From contig JAEDAG010000002.1 in the NCBI GenBank assembly GCA_017309015.1, positions 188,837 through 252,836 of the forward strand: a DNA stretch of 64,000 nucleotides. Direction: 5' to 3'. The DNA comes from Faecalicatena absiana. GTDB taxonomy: Bacteria; Bacillota; Bacilli; Lactobacillales; Lactobacillaceae. Numbering within the stretch: position 1 is the stretch's first letter; each line of letters begins with the position of its first letter. The position numbers and the translations under genes are program-made. The notes under the pieces were generated by a model. The model did no database searches and was not told the origin of the DNA. It saw only the letters and a list, made by a program, of their open reading frames with translations. Of the stretch, positions 43,470-51,671 are shown piece by piece.

Positions 43470-44627
43470 TTAGCGTGCCAGCTTGGCTTTGACCAAGGCC
43501 TGCTTGATGTCGCTCAGCAGGTCGCTGGCGTCTTCAATGCCGACTGAGAAGCGGATCAGGCCGGGCTTGATCCCCGCGGCCAGCTGCTCTTTTGGCGAAA
43601 GCTCAGCATGGCTCATCTTGCTTGGCAGCTCAACCAGGCTTTCCACTGCGCCCAGGCTGACGGCCAGGGCAAAAATTTCCAGGGAGTTGACGAAGACGAC
43701 CGGATCATAGACTTGATCGTCCAATTCACAAGAGAAGACCCCGCCAGCGCCAGCTGCTTCCTGCTTGAGCTCGGCATAGCCGGCCAGGTCCGGGTCGCCT
43801 GGATAGTAGACCTTGGCAATCCCTGGCAGCTTCTTGAAGAAGTCCACCAGCTTCAAGACGTTCTCCTGCTGGCGGTCCAGACGGATGGCCAGGGTTTTGA
43901 TCCCGCGGCCCAGCTCATTTGAGTCTTCCGGCGACAAGACGCCGCCGATCGCGTTCTGCACGAAGTAGACCCGCTTGGCCAAGTCCTGGCCCTTGACGAT
44001 CACGGCCCCGGCACTGACGTCTGAGTGGCCGGACAGGTACTTGGTAGCTGAATGCACGACGATGTCCGCCCCGTACTTGAGGGGGTTGAGCAGGTAAGGA
44101 CTGAGAAAAGTGTTGTCAACGATCGTCAGCAGGCCATGCTTTTGGGCCACTTCGGCAATCCCCTTGACTGGCGTTACCTGCAGCAAGGGATTGGTGACCG
44201 GCTCAAAGTAGATGGCCTTGGTGTTGGCCTGGATGGCCCCTTCGACCGCGCTTAGGTCTCTGGTGTCAACCGCGGTCAGCTCCAGTCCCCAGTCCTCAAA
44301 AAACTGGTGGAGAATTCTGAAGGTCCCCCCATAGATCTGATCGCCCACGATAATGTGGTCGCCGGCTTTAAAGATGGCCAAGGCGGCATGAATCGCCGCC
44401 ATGCCTGAGCCAAAAAGAAAGGCCGCGTCTCCGCCTTCCAGATTGGCCAGCTGCTCTTCCACCGCGTGTCTGGTCGGGTTGCCCGAGCGGGAGTAGTCGT
44501 ACTTCACCGGCGCTCCGATTTTAGGGTAGCGGAAGGTCGTGGCCTTATAGATCGGCACCGTCACTGAACCAGTCTCGTCTTCACTTTCAATTGGCACATG
44601 AACCAAGCGCGTATTGAAGCCCTGCAT
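43470..44627 (-). CDS. PLP-dependent transsulfuration enzyme (cystathionine lyase type, 385 aa)
   Basis: This is the first gene of the operon behind the T-box leader. The PLP lysine is in HSATKYLSGHSDVSAG near residue 200. Family segments YDYSRSGNPTRHAVEEQLANLEGG, FGSGMAAIHA and VDNTFLSPYL are present. The pattern is that of cystathionine beta- or gamma-lyases, which release homocysteine or cysteine and make sulfur aroma compounds in dairy strains. The start at 44627 follows GGAGG; the in-frame codons above it lie within the terminator region of the leader. Confidence 0.82.
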   Translation of the reverse strand: MQGFNTRLVHVPIESEDETGSVTVPIYKATTFRYPKIGAPVKYDYSRSGNPTRHAVEEQLANLEGGDAAFLFGSGMAAIHAALAIFKAGDHIIVGDQIYGGTFRILHQFFEDWGLELTAVDTRDLSAVEGAIQANTKAIYFEPVTNPLLQVTPVKGIAEVAQKHGLLTIVDNTFLSPYLLNPLKYGADIVVHSATKYLSGHSDVSAGAVIVKGQDLAKRVYFVQNAIGGVLSPEDSNELGRGIKTLAIRLDRQQENVLKLVDFFKKLPGIAKVYYPGDPDLAGYAELKQEAAGAGGVFSCELDDQVYDPVVFVNSLEIFALAVSLGAVESLVELPSKMSHAELSPKEQLAAGIKPGLIRFSVGIEDASDLLSDIKQALVKAKLAR

Positions 44628-44649
44628 GTAAAATCCTCCATTCATTAAA

Positions 44650-44942
44650 AAAGTCCCTAGGCCACTGGCCTAGGGACGAATCATCGCGTTACCACCCTTG
44701 TTTGCCGGATATGACTTGAAAGCAAAAAACTAATGCAAAAATCCCAGTCAGACCGGCCTCAGCATCCAGATGAATGCTTGAGAGGATAACGTCTCCTAAC
44801 GGGCAAGCAGCCGGCAGACCCCTTGCCATAGCTCCGAGCTCATCTTCAAAAGAAGTCCCCTCCCGCCTTCTCACCAGCAGCGGTCACTGTTGAGGCAGCT
44901 TCTTCCTACTCTTCTCATCAACGCTTAAACTATTTTAATTTA
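44650..44942 (-). promoter_or_regulatory. T-box leader, specifier read as Met (AUG)
   Basis: The minus strand carries the T-box core AGGGTGGTAACGCG (44685-44698 region). It is followed by a terminator, GTCCCTAGGCC pairing with GGCCTAGGGAC (44653-44677), and TTTTTT. Stem I begins GATGAGAAGAGTAGG. On its 3' side GAAGATGAGCTC offers AUG followed by a purine at 44841-44843 as the specifier. A methionine signal fits the transsulfuration genes downstream. Uncharged tRNA-Met would favour readthrough. Confidence 0.85.
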
Positions 44943-44948
44943 AAACTC

Positions 44949-44977
44949 ATTATACTGATTTTTTCCAACTTCTTCAA
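44949..44977 (-). promoter_or_regulatory. promoter of the T-box operon
   Basis: On the minus strand TTGAAG and a perfect TATAAT are 17 bases apart, directly before the T-box leader. Confidence 0.8.
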
Positions 44978-45014
44978 GCAGCAGCCAGTATTTTGCCGCC
45001 TTTTCTTCCCCAGC

Positions 45015-45045
45015 AAAAACGCCAGGCGAGATGCCTGGCGTTTGT
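45015..45045 (-). terminator. terminator after livF
   Basis: AAACGCCAGGC pairs with GCCTGGCGTTT and is followed by TTTTTGC on the minus strand. It ends the liv operon just before the T-box promoter. Confidence 0.85.
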
Positions 45046-45062
45046 TTTTAACTGATTTGCTG

Positions 45063-45788
45063 CTAACCACCCAGGTATGCCTTTTGGACGGCTGGGTCAT
45101 TGAGCAGGTCATGGCCGGTCCCGGACATCTTGACTTCCCCAGAAGCCAAAACGTAGCCGCGATCCGCGATTGACAAGGCCTGCCGCGCGTTTTGCTCAAT
45201 CAAGAGCACGGTCATGCCTTCCTTGTTGATGCTCTTGACGATATCGAAAATTTCTTGAATATAGATTGGCGCCAGCCCCATTGACGGCTCATCCAGCAAA
45301 AGGACCTTTGGCCGAGCCATCAAGGCTCTGGCCATGGCCAGCATCTGCTGCTCACCACCGGAAAGGGTCGCCGCGTCCTGCTTAAGTCGCTCTTTCAGGA
45401 TCGGGAAGCGCTTGAACATGGCTTCCATGTCCTTTTCAATCCCGTCCTTGTCCTTTCTCAGGTAGGCCCCCAGCTGGAGGTTTTCCTTGACGGTCATCCC
45501 CGCAAAGATCCGTCGGCCTTCAGGAACCTGGGAGATTCCTTCCGCCACGATCTTTGGGGCGCTCATCTTGGCAATGGACCGGCCTTCAAACAGGATATCG
45601 CCGCTGGCTGGGTGCAAAAGACCGGAAACGGTCTTCAAAATCGTTGACTTGCCGGCACCGTTGGCCCCGATCAAAGTGACGATTTCCCCCTTCTTCAAGT
45701 CGAAGCTGACGTCACGGACGGCCTTGATGGCCCCGTAGTTGACTGACAGATGGTCGACTTTAAGCATGGTTTCTGCTGTTTCAGGCAT
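45063..45788 (-). CDS. livF: branched-chain amino-acid transporter ATPase LivF (241 aa)
   Basis: This is one of the two ATPases of the Leu/Ile/Val importer. Walker A GANGAGKST is near residue 37, the signature LSGGEQQM near 138 and Walker B VLLLDEPSMGLAP near 158. EPSMGLAP is the hallmark that separates LivF from LivG. The ATG at 45788 has GGAGG upstream and overlaps livG by eight bases. It is the last gene of livJHMGF. Confidence 0.92.
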   Translation of the reverse strand: MPETAETMLKVDHLSVNYGAIKAVRDVSFDLKKGEIVTLIGANGAGKSTILKTVSGLLHPASGDILFEGRSIAKMSAPKIVAEGISQVPEGRRIFAGMTVKENLQLGAYLRKDKDGIEKDMEAMFKRFPILKERLKQDAATLSGGEQQMLAMARALMARPKVLLLDEPSMGLAPIYIQEIFDIVKSINKEGMTVLLIEQNARQALSIADRGYVLASGEVKMSGTGHDLLNDPAVQKAYLGG

Positions 45789-46557
45789 TTGCTCCACCTC
45801 CGAGGTATGCGTTGATGACGTCTGGGTTGTTTTGAATTTCCTGAGGCGTCCCTTCGGCCAGAAGCTTGCCTTCCGCCAAAACGTAGATTCTTTCCGCCAG
45901 CTTCATGACCAGCGACATGTCGTGCTCGATCAACAGGACGGCAATCCCGTATTCAGTCTGGATCTTCTTGATCAGCTTGGTCAAGTCGGCCGTTTCTTCC
46001 GGGTTCATCCCGGCTGCTGGCTCGTCCAGGCAGATGATCTTCGGGTTGGTGGCCAGGGCGCGGACGATTTCCACCTTCCGCTGAACCCCGTAAGGCAGGT
46101 TGCCGGCTGGGAAATACATTACGTCTTCCAGTTCAAAGTCCTTCAACAGGCGCTTGGCATGCTCTTCCATGGAAGCTTCCGTTTTGTAGAAGCTTGGCAG
46201 ACGCAGGACTGCCGTAAAAAAGCCTTCCTTGTATTGGTTGGTCAAGGCAATCAGGACGTTTTCCAAGACTGACAGTTCTGAGAACAGTCTGATGTTCTGG
46301 AAAGTCCGGGAAATTCCCATTTGGGCTACCTTGTAGGCCTTGGTGTTTTTCTTGACCTCATAGCCGCCGATGGTAACCGTGCCTGAGGTTGCTGGCGCGA
46401 CGCCAGTCAAGCAGTTGAAGAAGGTCGTCTTGCCCGCCCCGTTGGGGCCGATCAAGGCCACCAATTCTTTGGCGTCAACGTGGAGAGAAACGTCGTCAAC
46501 TGCAGTCAAACCGCCGAACACTTTGGTAATATGCTCTGCGTTCAATGCTTTGGTCAT
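45781..46557 (-). CDS. livG: branched-chain amino-acid transporter ATPase LivG (258 aa)
   Basis: This is the partner ATPase of LivF. Walker A GPNGAGKTT, IGGYEVKKNTKAYKVAQMGISRTFQNIRLF with the family-specific RTFQN, and the Walker B segment IICLDEPAAGMNPEET are all characteristic. The signature loop reads LPYGVQRKVEIVRAL, the usual LivG variant of LSGGQ. A strong AAGGAGG site precedes the ATG. Confidence 0.93.
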   Translation of the reverse strand: MTKALNAEHITKVFGGLTAVDDVSLHVDAKELVALIGPNGAGKTTFFNCLTGVAPATSGTVTIGGYEVKKNTKAYKVAQMGISRTFQNIRLFSELSVLENVLIALTNQYKEGFFTAVLRLPSFYKTEASMEEHAKRLLKDFELEDVMYFPAGNLPYGVQRKVEIVRALATNPKIICLDEPAAGMNPEETADLTKLIKKIQTEYGIAVLLIEHDMSLVMKLAERIYVLAEGKLLAEGTPQEIQNNPDVINAYLGGGANA

Positions 46558-46569
46558 GCTTCTTCCTCC

Positions 46570-47544
46570 TTACTTGTCTTCTTTTTGCACTTCGGCCATA
46601 TCGCCGTCCTGCTTTCTGGTGAACAGGCGCTTGAATGAGAATTCCCACTTGCCGAACAGACCGCCTGGCTTGAAGATCATGATCGCGATCAAGGCGATAG
46701 CGTAGAAGACCATCCGCAGAACGCCCAAGCTTTGCAGAGCCGTGTCAAGGACGCCCAGCAGGATCGTAGCCACGAAAGTGCCAGTGATGCTGCCCAGACC
46801 ACCAAGCACGGCGTAGATCAGAATCGTAATTGATTCCATGATCCCGAAGCTGGATGGCACGATGGTCTGCAGGTATGAAGCGTAAAGTGAGCCGGCGATG
46901 GCTGCCGTAGCGGCACCCAAGACAAAGGCCCCCAGCTTCCACTTAGTGGTGTTGACCCCCATGGCTTCAGCGGCAATTTCGTTTTCGCGAATGGAAATGA
47001 CTGCCCGCCCGTCGCGGCTGTGGATGAAGTTGACAGTCACGATCGTCGTCAAGCAGACGAAGATGTAGACCACGTCCCAGGTCGCAAACTGCGGAATGTT
47101 GAACAGACCAGCCGCGCCGTTGGTAATTTTCAGGTTGTTGATCACGATTCTGATGATTTCAGCCGCGCCCATCGTCGCGATGGCGAAGTAGTCGCCGTGC
47201 AGACGCAAGGTTGGAATCCCGACGATCAAAGCAACGATGATTGAAATGACGACGCCGACCACGATAGACAGGTAGAAGCCGCCAGCGGTGCTCATCGTCT
47301 GGGTCAAGATCCCAGTTGAGTAGGCACCCAGGGCCATAAAGCCCGCGTGGCCCAGGGAGAATTGCCCTGAAAAGCCGATAACCAGGTTCAATCCGACCGC
47401 CAAAATAATGTTGATCCCGATGGTAACGAGCATGTTTTCAACAAAAGTATTGATTACGCCCGCCAGCATCAAGGAGTTGATCAGGTAGAAGCCAGCGACC
47501 ATCACGAGCAGCCAGCAAAGATTGTATTTCCAATTCTTCTTCAT
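46570..47544 (-). CDS. livM: branched-chain amino-acid transporter permease LivM (324 aa)
   Basis: This is the second membrane subunit of the importer. Many hydrophobic helices are present, with the typical segments LNLVIGFSGQFSLGHAGFMALGAY and the ATPase-contact loop SIRENEIAAEAMGVNTTKWKL. The ATG at 47544 is chosen because AAGGGG sits eight bases before it. The C-terminal tail is charged and cytoplasmic. It lies 14 bases after livH. Confidence 0.92.
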   Translation of the reverse strand: MKKNWKYNLCWLLVMVAGFYLINSLMLAGVINTFVENMLVTIGINIILAVGLNLVIGFSGQFSLGHAGFMALGAYSTGILTQTMSTAGGFYLSIVVGVVISIIVALIVGIPTLRLHGDYFAIATMGAAEIIRIVINNLKITNGAAGLFNIPQFATWDVVYIFVCLTTIVTVNFIHSRDGRAVISIRENEIAAEAMGVNTTKWKLGAFVLGAATAAIAGSLYASYLQTIVPSSFGIMESITILIYAVLGGLGSITGTFVATILLGVLDTALQSLGVLRMVFYAIALIAIMIFKPGGLFGKWEFSFKRLFTRKQDGDMAEVQKEDK

Positions 47545-47558
47545 CTGACTCACCCCTT

Positions 47559-48437
47559 CTAAACCTTTTCAACTTGCTTCTTGCCAAACAGACCGCCTGG
47601 CAGAACCAACAGAATCACAATCAAGACCAGGTAGACCGCGGCGTCTCTGAAGGCTGAGAAGCCCAGAGCCGTAACCCCGGTTTCCAAAAGCCCAATCAAG
47701 AAGCCACCAACGGCAGCCCCAGGGATGGACCCGATCCCGCCGAGGACGGCGGCAACGAAGGCTTTGATGCCTGGCGTCATCCCCATCAGGGGGTCAATTG
47801 AGTTGTAGTAGAGCCCGATCAAGACGCCGGCGGCCCCAGCCAAAGCTGAGCCGAGGGCAAAAGTGATCGAAACCGCGTGATTGATGTTGATCCCCATCAG
47901 GCTGGCCGCATCGTAGTCAGTTGAGACTGACCGCATGGCCCGGCCGACTTTAGTGTAGTTGATGATCCACATCAAGCCGAACATCAAGATGATGGTCGTC
48001 ACCAGAATGATCAGCTGAATGTTGGAAATGGTCACCCCGCCCAAGTCAAAGGCCTTGCGCTTGATTACCTGAGGGAAGTTGCGCGTGTCTGATGAGCAGA
48101 GGTAGGACATCCCGTTTTCCAGGAAGAAGGAAACCCCAATGGCCGTAATCAGGGCCGCGACGCGGGGCGCGTTTCTTAATGGCCGGTAGGCTACCGCCTC
48201 AATAATCACCCCGGCCAAGCCGCAAGCAATCATAGCAGTAATCAAGGCGGTGAAGAAACCGAAGTGCAGGTAGTTGATCGTGTAGTAGCCCCAGTAAGCG
48301 CCGAGCATGTACACGTCACCGTGGGCAAAGTTCAGCAGCTTGGAAATGCCATACACAATCATGTATCCCAGCGCCAGCAAGGCATAAATGCTGCCGAGCG
48401 AGAGACCATTGATTAATTGCTGGAGAAAAGTTTGCAA
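47559..48437 (-). CDS. livH: branched-chain amino-acid transporter permease LivH (292 aa)
   Basis: This is the first permease of the system. The N-terminal INGLSLGSIYALLALGYMIVYG and LNFAHGDVYMLGAYWG are diagnostic for LivH. The likely start codon is TTG at 48437, with AGGAGG nine bases upstream. A 160-base gap with its own promoter-like site and a 4-copy 11-base repeat separates it from livJ. Confidence 0.92.
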   Translation of the reverse strand: MQTFLQQLINGLSLGSIYALLALGYMIVYGISKLLNFAHGDVYMLGAYWGYYTINYLHFGFFTALITAMIACGLAGVIIEAVAYRPLRNAPRVAALITAIGVSFFLENGMSYLCSSDTRNFPQVIKRKAFDLGGVTISNIQLIILVTTIILMFGLMWIINYTKVGRAMRSVSTDYDAASLMGININHAVSITFALGSALAGAAGVLIGLYYNSIDPLMGMTPGIKAFVAAVLGGIGSIPGAAVGGFLIGLLETGVTALGFSAFRDAAVYLVLIVILLVLPGGLFGKKQVEKV

Positions 48438-48470
48438 AATTCAAAACCTCCTTGAATTGTCTGCGCTATG

Positions 48471-48498
48471 CTTCTAGAGCTTTTTATCCAATCGTCAA
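48471..48498 (-). promoter_or_regulatory. possible internal promoter of livHMGF
   Basis: On the minus strand TTGACG and TAGAAG are 16 bases apart in the livJ-livH gap. It would allow the permease and ATPase genes to be transcribed apart from livJ. Confidence 0.4.
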
Positions 48499-48535
48499 TT
48501 TTCGAAAACAATTAAACAATTACAACAGTAAACTG

Positions 48536-48578
48536 AAATCAGTTAAAAATCAGTTAAAAATCAGTTAAAAATCAGTCA
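48536..48578. repeat. four-copy 11-base tandem repeat in the livJ-livH gap
   Basis: ATCAGT starts at 48538, 48549, 48560 and 48571, giving units of AAAATCAGTTA with exact 11-base spacing. The array begins about 20 bases past the livJ stop and lies upstream of the possible livH promoter. Spacing of one helical turn would place every copy on the same DNA face. The function is unknown. Confidence 0.85.
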
Positions 48579-48597
48579 TAAATTTGTCAATAAGCAA

Positions 48598-49794
48598 TTA
48601 CTTAACAGTGTAGGCCTTGGTTACGGCACCCTTTTCCATTTCTTCAACAACAACGGACTTTTGTGGGTTGTGCTTGGAGTCCATGGTGATGTTCCCGGTA
48701 ACGCCCTTGAAGTTCTTCAGAGATTCCAGACCCTTTTGGACAGCGCTTGAGGAAACTTCGCCTTCCTTCTTGGCTGCTTCAACGACCATGTTGACTGAGT
48801 CGTATGCCAGTGAAGTAAAGGTTGCTGGTTCTTCGCCGTACTTAGCCTTGTAAGCCTTCATAAACTTAACGACTTGTGGTTCCTTAGACTTGGTTGAGAA
48901 GTGAGTCGTGTAGTAGATGTTTGAGGCGTTCTTCTTGCCAGCGATTTTGGCCAGCTTTGGTGAGCCCATGCCGTCGCCACCAACCATTGGCACGCTGATC
49001 CCCATTTCGCGGGCTTGCTTGACAACCAGACCGATTTCAGTGTAGTAGCCTGGCAGGTAGATTGCGTCAGGCTTCTTGTTCTTAACCGTGGTCAGAGTTG
49101 AGTTAAAGTCCTTGTCACCAGCTTGGAAGTATTGGGTAGTTACAACCTTGCCGCCAAGTTTCTTGAATTCAGCTGAGAAGGACTTGGTTAAGCCAGTACC
49201 GTAGTCAGTTGAGTTGTCGGCAACGATCGCAACCTTGCGCTTCTTAAGCGTGTTGTACATGAATTCGGCAGCCTTCTTCCCTTGGTATGGGTCGATGAAG
49301 CAGGCACGGAAGGCATACTTTTGCGTTTGGCCAGACTTGGTTTGGGTAAAGGCAGCTGCAGTAGCTGAAGGACCAACAATTGGCACGCCGGCCTTGGTTA
49401 AGTTGGCGATTGAAGCCGTTGCGTAGGCAGTGGCGGCAGGACCAACTTGTGCCACGACCTTGTTGGAGTTGACCATTTGCGCGGCAACGGATGCGGCAGT
49501 TGAAGTGGATGACTTGTTGTCGGAAACGTAAAGCTTGATCTTATAAGTCTTGCCGCCGATCTTCACTCCGCCCTTCTTGTTGATTTCGTCGGCTGCTAAA
49601 GCGGCACCCTTCTTTTCTTGCTGGCCGTAGCTGCCGGCAGCACCGGAAAGTTCCAGGTTAAGGCCGATGCGGAACTTGTTGTCGCTGGTCTTGTTACCGC
49701 CGTTAGAAGCGGTCTTGGCAGTGGCACAGCCAGTCAGTGCGGCAGCTGACATCATCGTAGCAGCAGTTAATCCAAACATTTTCTTAAAATTCAT
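48598..49794 (-). CDS. livJ: branched-chain amino-acid binding lipoprotein LivJ (398 aa)
   Basis: This is the extracellular receptor of the Liv importer. The lipobox ALTGC puts the lipidated cysteine at residue 23, followed by a short Asn/Gly/Lys linker. The body is a type I periplasmic-binding fold, with IGLNLELSGAAGSYGQQEKKGAALA at the start and VGPAATAYATASIA near the ligand site. It is the first structural gene after a leader-peptide attenuator. The ribosome site is GAGGGGA. Confidence 0.92.
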   Translation of the reverse strand: MNFKKMFGLTAATMMSAAALTGCATAKTASNGGNKTSDNKFRIGLNLELSGAAGSYGQQEKKGAALAADEINKKGGVKIGGKTYKIKLYVSDNKSSTSTAASVAAQMVNSNKVVAQVGPAATAYATASIANLTKAGVPIVGPSATAAAFTQTKSGQTQKYAFRACFIDPYQGKKAAEFMYNTLKKRKVAIVADNSTDYGTGLTKSFSAEFKKLGGKVVTTQYFQAGDKDFNSTLTTVKNKKPDAIYLPGYYTEIGLVVKQAREMGISVPMVGGDGMGSPKLAKIAGKKNASNIYYTTHFSTKSKEPQVVKFMKAYKAKYGEEPATFTSLAYDSVNMVVEAAKKEGEVSSSAVQKGLESLKNFKGVTGNITMDSKHNPQKSVVVEEMEKGAVTKAYTVK

Positions 49795-49852
49795 GGTAGA
49801 TTCCCCTCTCAGTACAACATGATAATTTTTCTGATTGTCTTAGTTTAAAATT

Positions 49853-49950
49853 AAAAAGTCTTCACTCAGCCTTGAGTGAAGACTCATCAAATTCCCTCTT
49901 GAGCTCACTCACAGACTTGCTAAAGAAGAGCTCGGGCGACTCCGGGCTCT
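49853..49950 (-). promoter_or_regulatory. transcription attenuator before livJ
   Basis: Two hairpins follow the leader peptide. The first (49927-49950, AGAGC.CGG with CCG.GCTCT) overlaps its stop codon. The last is a terminator (49853-49884, AGTCTTCACTCA with TGAGTGAAGACT, then TTTTT). Between them GTGAGTGAGCTC (49901-49912) can pair either with GAGCTC in the first hairpin or, through TGAGTGA, with the 5' arm of the terminator. This gives two exclusive folds, as in classical attenuation. No T-box core is present. Confidence 0.65.
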
Positions 49951-50032
49951 AGCCAATAATTTGCAAGCGAGCTATGACATTCGCTGAGAACATCATTGCA
50001 TTATTCCTTTGTTGACACATTTGCTTTTCCAT
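49949..50032 (-). CDS. leader peptide of the liv operon (27 aa)
   Basis: A short ORF follows AAAAGGAG. It starts MEKQMCQQRNN and ends NVIARLQIIG, so five of the last nine residues are Val, Ile or Leu (Val19, Ile20, Leu23, Ile25, Ile26). Its stop codon lies at the edge of the first hairpin of the attenuator. Slow decoding of branched-chain codons would leave that hairpin free to form and release the antiterminator strand. The peptide itself is probably without function. Confidence 0.65.
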   Translation of the reverse strand: MEKQMCQQRNNAMMFSANVIARLQIIG

Positions 50033-50067
50033 GATTTCTCAGCTCCTTTTAATCTTAAGTTGTTTAT

Positions 50068-50096
50068 ATTCTATGTAATCTCCGGGGGATTGTCAA
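50068..50096 (-). promoter_or_regulatory. promoter of the liv operon
   Basis: On the minus strand a perfect TTGACA lies 17 bases upstream of TAGAAT. Transcription would start near 50061, giving a leader of about 265 bases before livJ. From 50097 to 50265 nothing else is visible. Confidence 0.8.
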
Positions 50097-50265
50097 CGGT
50101 TTTTATTATTTTTCTCTCATTTTTGTTTTTAATCAACCTTTTGCTTGTACTCACTTTATGTGCTTCGGCTAGAGTCTAACTTAAATGTTGCTTTAGCTCA
50201 TTTTGTCTTCAAAAAATTAAAAAAGTGCTGGAAGGTTCTCATAATCAACAGATGATAATAAAAAG

Positions 50266-50297
50266 TAAAAAATAAGAGAACCGCCTGCGCGGTCCTC
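50266..50297 (-). terminator. terminator after purD
   Basis: GAGGACCGC pairs with GCGGTTCTC (one mismatch) and is followed on the minus strand by TTATTTTTTAC. It lies about 100 bases beyond the purD stop. Confidence 0.75.
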
Positions 50298-50393
50298 CCA
50301 TAAGTGTTGATATTAATTGATTTGGAGTGTGTCTGTTAGTTGATAAAGTTGGTAATTGTCTTGATTATCGATGAAAAAATAGATAAAGATGGC

Positions 50394-51659
50394 TTAATAG
50401 GTCTTGCCAGTTGCTCTAGCGCCAATGTCGCGGCGGTAGAAGCATTCTGGCTCATCAAGCTTGGCCAGGTAGTCGTAGACGTGCTTTTGGGCAGCGTCCA
50501 AGCTGGCAGCTTCAGCACGGACCATCAAGATCCGGCCGCCATTGCCCTTCAGGTCAGTCAGAGGGCCCTTGACGTTGGCGTAGTCGATGGCAATCCCGTC
50601 TTCAGCTGGCAAGGTTCCCAGCGCCTGGCCCTTGACCGGGTTCTTTGGGTAGCCCTTGGCGGCCAGAATGACGCCCAGGATGGCCAGGTCATTTTCCTTG
50701 ACCTCTGGCATTTCCTCATCGTTGACGTTGGCATCGATCAATTCGGCAAAGTCAGTGGCCAGGCGGGGCAAAACGACTTCAGTTTCAGGGTCGCCCAGAC
50801 GAACGTTGTATTCGATCATCTTTGGCCCCCTCTCAGTCATCATCAAGCCCAGGTACAAGACCCCATGGTAGTTGTAGCCACCCTTTTCCAAGCCTTTGGC
50901 GGCCGGCTTGACCAGTTCATCAATGATGGCTGCTCTTTGCTCAGCCGTCAATTGCGGGACTGGGCTGTAAGAGCCCATGCCGCCAGTATTTGGTCCCTTG
51001 TCGCCGTCATAGGCCCGCTTGTGGTCTTGGGCGACTGGCAGCAGACGATATTCGCCATTTTGCATGACGGCGAAGACTGAGTATTCCGGACCGGTCAAGA
51101 ATTCTTCCAGAACGACCCGCTTTTGCCCGTTGTCGAACATCCAGCGCAGGGTTTCCTTGGCCGTTGACTCGTCTTCCGCGATTACGACCCCCTTGCCGCC
51201 GGCCAGGCCGTCTTCCTTGAGGACGACCGGCAGGCCAAAGTCGCTCAAAGCCGCGATAGCGCTGTCGGCGTCTTCGTAGCTTTCATAGCGTGGGTGCGGC
51301 ACGTCGTACTTTTCCATGAACTTCAGGGCATAGTCCTTGGACCCTTCCAATTGCGCGGCCCGCGCGTTTGGCCCGAAGATCTTCAAGCCAAAGGCCTGGA
51401 AATAGTCGACAATGCCGGCCACCAGGGCGTCTTCTGGGCCAACAAAGGTCCAAGCTACCTGGTGGGCAATCGCAAAGTCCTTCAAGCCCTTGAAGTCGTC
51501 TTCAGGAATGTCCACGGCCTCTACGCCGATGCTTGCCAAGCCGCTATTGCCAGGTGCCACGTAGACTTTGGCAACGTGCGGACTCTTCTTCAAGGCCCGG
51601 GCCACCGCGAATTCGCGGCCACCTGACCCAACGACTAAAATGTTTAAATTATCTTTCAT
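50394..51659 (-). CDS. purD: phosphoribosylamine-glycine ligase PurD (421 aa)
   Basis: PurD adds glycine to phosphoribosylamine, step two of IMP synthesis. The N-terminal site reads VVGSGGREFAVARAL (most relatives have His where Phe stands). The ATP-grasp part has LKEDGLAGGKGVVIAED, and the conserved GDKGPNTGGMGSYSP and NVRLGDPETEVVLPRL are intact. It is the last gene of the purC operon, 12 bases after purNH, and a terminator follows. Confidence 0.95.
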   Translation of the reverse strand: MKDNLNILVVGSGGREFAVARALKKSPHVAKVYVAPGNSGLASIGVEAVDIPEDDFKGLKDFAIAHQVAWTFVGPEDALVAGIVDYFQAFGLKIFGPNARAAQLEGSKDYALKFMEKYDVPHPRYESYEDADSAIAALSDFGLPVVLKEDGLAGGKGVVIAEDESTAKETLRWMFDNGQKRVVLEEFLTGPEYSVFAVMQNGEYRLLPVAQDHKRAYDGDKGPNTGGMGSYSPVPQLTAEQRAAIIDELVKPAAKGLEKGGYNYHGVLYLGLMMTERGPKMIEYNVRLGDPETEVVLPRLATDFAELIDANVNDEEMPEVKENDLAILGVILAAKGYPKNPVKGQALGTLPAEDGIAIDYANVKGPLTDLKGNGGRILMVRAEAASLDAAQKHVYDYLAKLDEPECFYRRDIGARATGKTY

Positions 51660-51671
51660 GATGCTTGCCTT

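Noticed and set aside
48486-48505. CodY-box-like AATTTTCGAAAA in the livJ-livH gap
   Set aside because: One base short of the CodY consensus centre and off in the second half; not enough for a regulatory claim.
48536-48578. Tandem repeats considered as plasmid iterons or a CRISPR array
   Set aside because: Units are 11 bases without spacers, inside an amino-acid transporter operon, with no rep or cas genes nearby.
49795-50096. liv leader considered as a T-box
   Set aside because: No AGGGTGG-type core or stem I pattern; the leader ORF and hairpins fit translation-dependent attenuation better.
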